Shown here piece by piece: positions 34,921-35,488 of a DNA stretch of 35,488 bases. The notes under the pieces were generated by a model. The model worked only from the letters and a program-made list of their open reading frames with translations, was not told the origin of the DNA and ran no database searches. The stretch spans positions 1-35,488 of the forward strand of contig JANQIW010000143.1 of assembly GCA_028281945.1 (NCBI GenBank). Reading direction: 5' to 3'. The translations under genes were made by a program, and so were the position numbers. Position 1 is the stretch's first letter, and every line of letters starts with the position of its first letter. This DNA comes from Prochloraceae cyanobacterium PL24a_bin.78. GTDB lineage: Bacteria; Cyanobacteriota; Cyanobacteriia; Cyanobacteriales; JANQIW01.

Positions 34921-35488
34921 ATGAGTCAATTACAAACAAAAACTTCCCTTAAAAATTCAACAGAATATCTAACAGAAACTTCTTCAGAAAATCCTACAGA
35001 AATTGCCAAGAAAATACCAACAGATACTTGGATTACTGTTAGTTGGGATGAGTTTATTTCTATTATTGAAAACCCTATTTATGACAAAGCAAAATGTTAT
35101 TATTATCAAGAAGAATTTAGGTTAGAAATGTCACCTACAGGTTATAGTCACTCTCAAGATCATCATCTAATTAGTTATGGTATAGATACATTTGCTGCTA
35201 TTAATAAGATTCCTTTTAATGGACATGAAAATTGTAGCTATCGAAAAAAAGGAAGCTATGAAATTCAACCAGATATATCCTATCATATTGGAGATCAAGC
35301 AGATACAATTCCTTGGGAAACAACTGTTGTTAATTTAGAAGAATATCCTGTACCAAATTTAGTAATAGAAATTGCTAACACTTCTTTGTCTGATGATTTA
35401 GGAAAAAAACGACTTATTTATGAGGAATTAGGAATAGATGAATATTGGATTGTTGATGTTAAAAATGCCAAAATAATTGCTTTTGCCA
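34921..35488 (+). CDS. Uma2 family endonuclease (DUF820), 3' end cut by the window
   Basis: Uma2 proteins are PD-(D/E)XK-type restriction-like endonucleases found in many copies in cyanobacteria; their biological role is unclear. 189 residues are present, running off the window. A polar 45-residue N-terminus precedes TWITVSWDEFISII and RLEMSPTGYSHSQDHHLISY. Catalytic candidates are Asp 118 in IQPDISYHIGD, Glu 150 in LVIEIANTS, and Lys 162 or 163 in DDLGKKRLIYEELG. The block DEYWIVDVKN follows, as in the family. The ATG at 34921 has only a weak AAAGAAA ribosome site. It is not part of any recognisable system here. Confidence 0.9.
   Translation, partial: MSQLQTKTSLKNSTEYLTETSSENPTEIAKKIPTDTWITVSWDEFISIIENPIYDKAKCYYYQEEFRLEMSPTGYSHSQDHHLISYGIDTFAAINKIPFNGHENCSYRKKGSYEIQPDISYHIGDQADTIPWETTVVNLEEYPVPNLVIEIANTSLSDDLGKKRLIYEELGIDEYWIVDVKNAKIIAFA

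Overview
The window looks like chromosome from a low-GC unicellular cyanobacterium. Cyanobacterial markers are a ferredoxin-thioredoxin reductase variable subunit, Ycf66, a Zur/FurB-type regulator, a CHASE2 receptor kinase paired with a DUF928 protein, CofH, and a few HIP1 octamers (GCGATCGC). The AT-rich composition and gene set would fit a Geminocystis or Cyanobacterium-like organism; that placement is inference. The sequence is mostly ordinary housekeeping and envelope genes, separated by intergenic regions rich in repeats.

Layout. 1-362: low-complexity C-rich tandem repeats and an A/T-rich inverted repeat. 363-2711 (minus): ABC-2 exporter operon (ATPase, permease, small secreted protein). 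3100-3318 (minus): ftrV. 3819-5308 (plus): NfeD plus slipin membrane-microdomain pair, convergent with a Zur-like regulator (5328-5720). 5866-10645 (minus): sugar block of UDP-glucuronate decarboxylase, UDP-glucose dehydrogenase (together UDP-glucose to UDP-xylose) and a GH57 enzyme. 11086-12225 (minus): cofH. 12499-13623 (plus): glycosyltransferase. 13834-16689 (minus): mnmH, a GT2 polyprenyl-type glycosyltransferase and a TVP38 membrane protein. 17242-18339 (plus): amino-acid-binding lipoprotein. 18546-19942 (minus): unrecognised, higher-GC, frameshifted gene. 20554-22125 (minus): TPR plus LivJ-like binding protein. 22381-24144 (minus): gamma-glutamyltransferase. 24401-25576 (plus): chromate transporter. 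26176-26604 (plus): decayed NB-ARC fragment. 26671-29769 (plus): Ser/Thr kinase-CHASE2 and DUF928 pair. 29873-29943 (minus): tRNA-Val(UAC). 30060-34646 (plus): DUF2227, Ycf66 and ileS. 34921-end (plus): Uma2 endonuclease, cut by the window edge.

The most unusual signal is intergenic. It is a dispersed MITE-like repeat family with imperfect terminal inverted repeats (about CTTTAATAGTGATAGA) around a variable G-rich minisatellite core. Clear copies lie at 2796-2900, 20009-20354 and 34790-34911, with half copies at 3603-3715 and 10750-10909. In the two larger copies the core matches the G-quadruplex pattern (runs of three or more G with loops of 7 or less). One copy ends nine bases before the Uma2 start codon. 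The second lead is the foreign-looking frameshifted gene at 18546-19942. I found no CRISPR array, no transposase, no rRNA and no clearly new multi-gene defence system.
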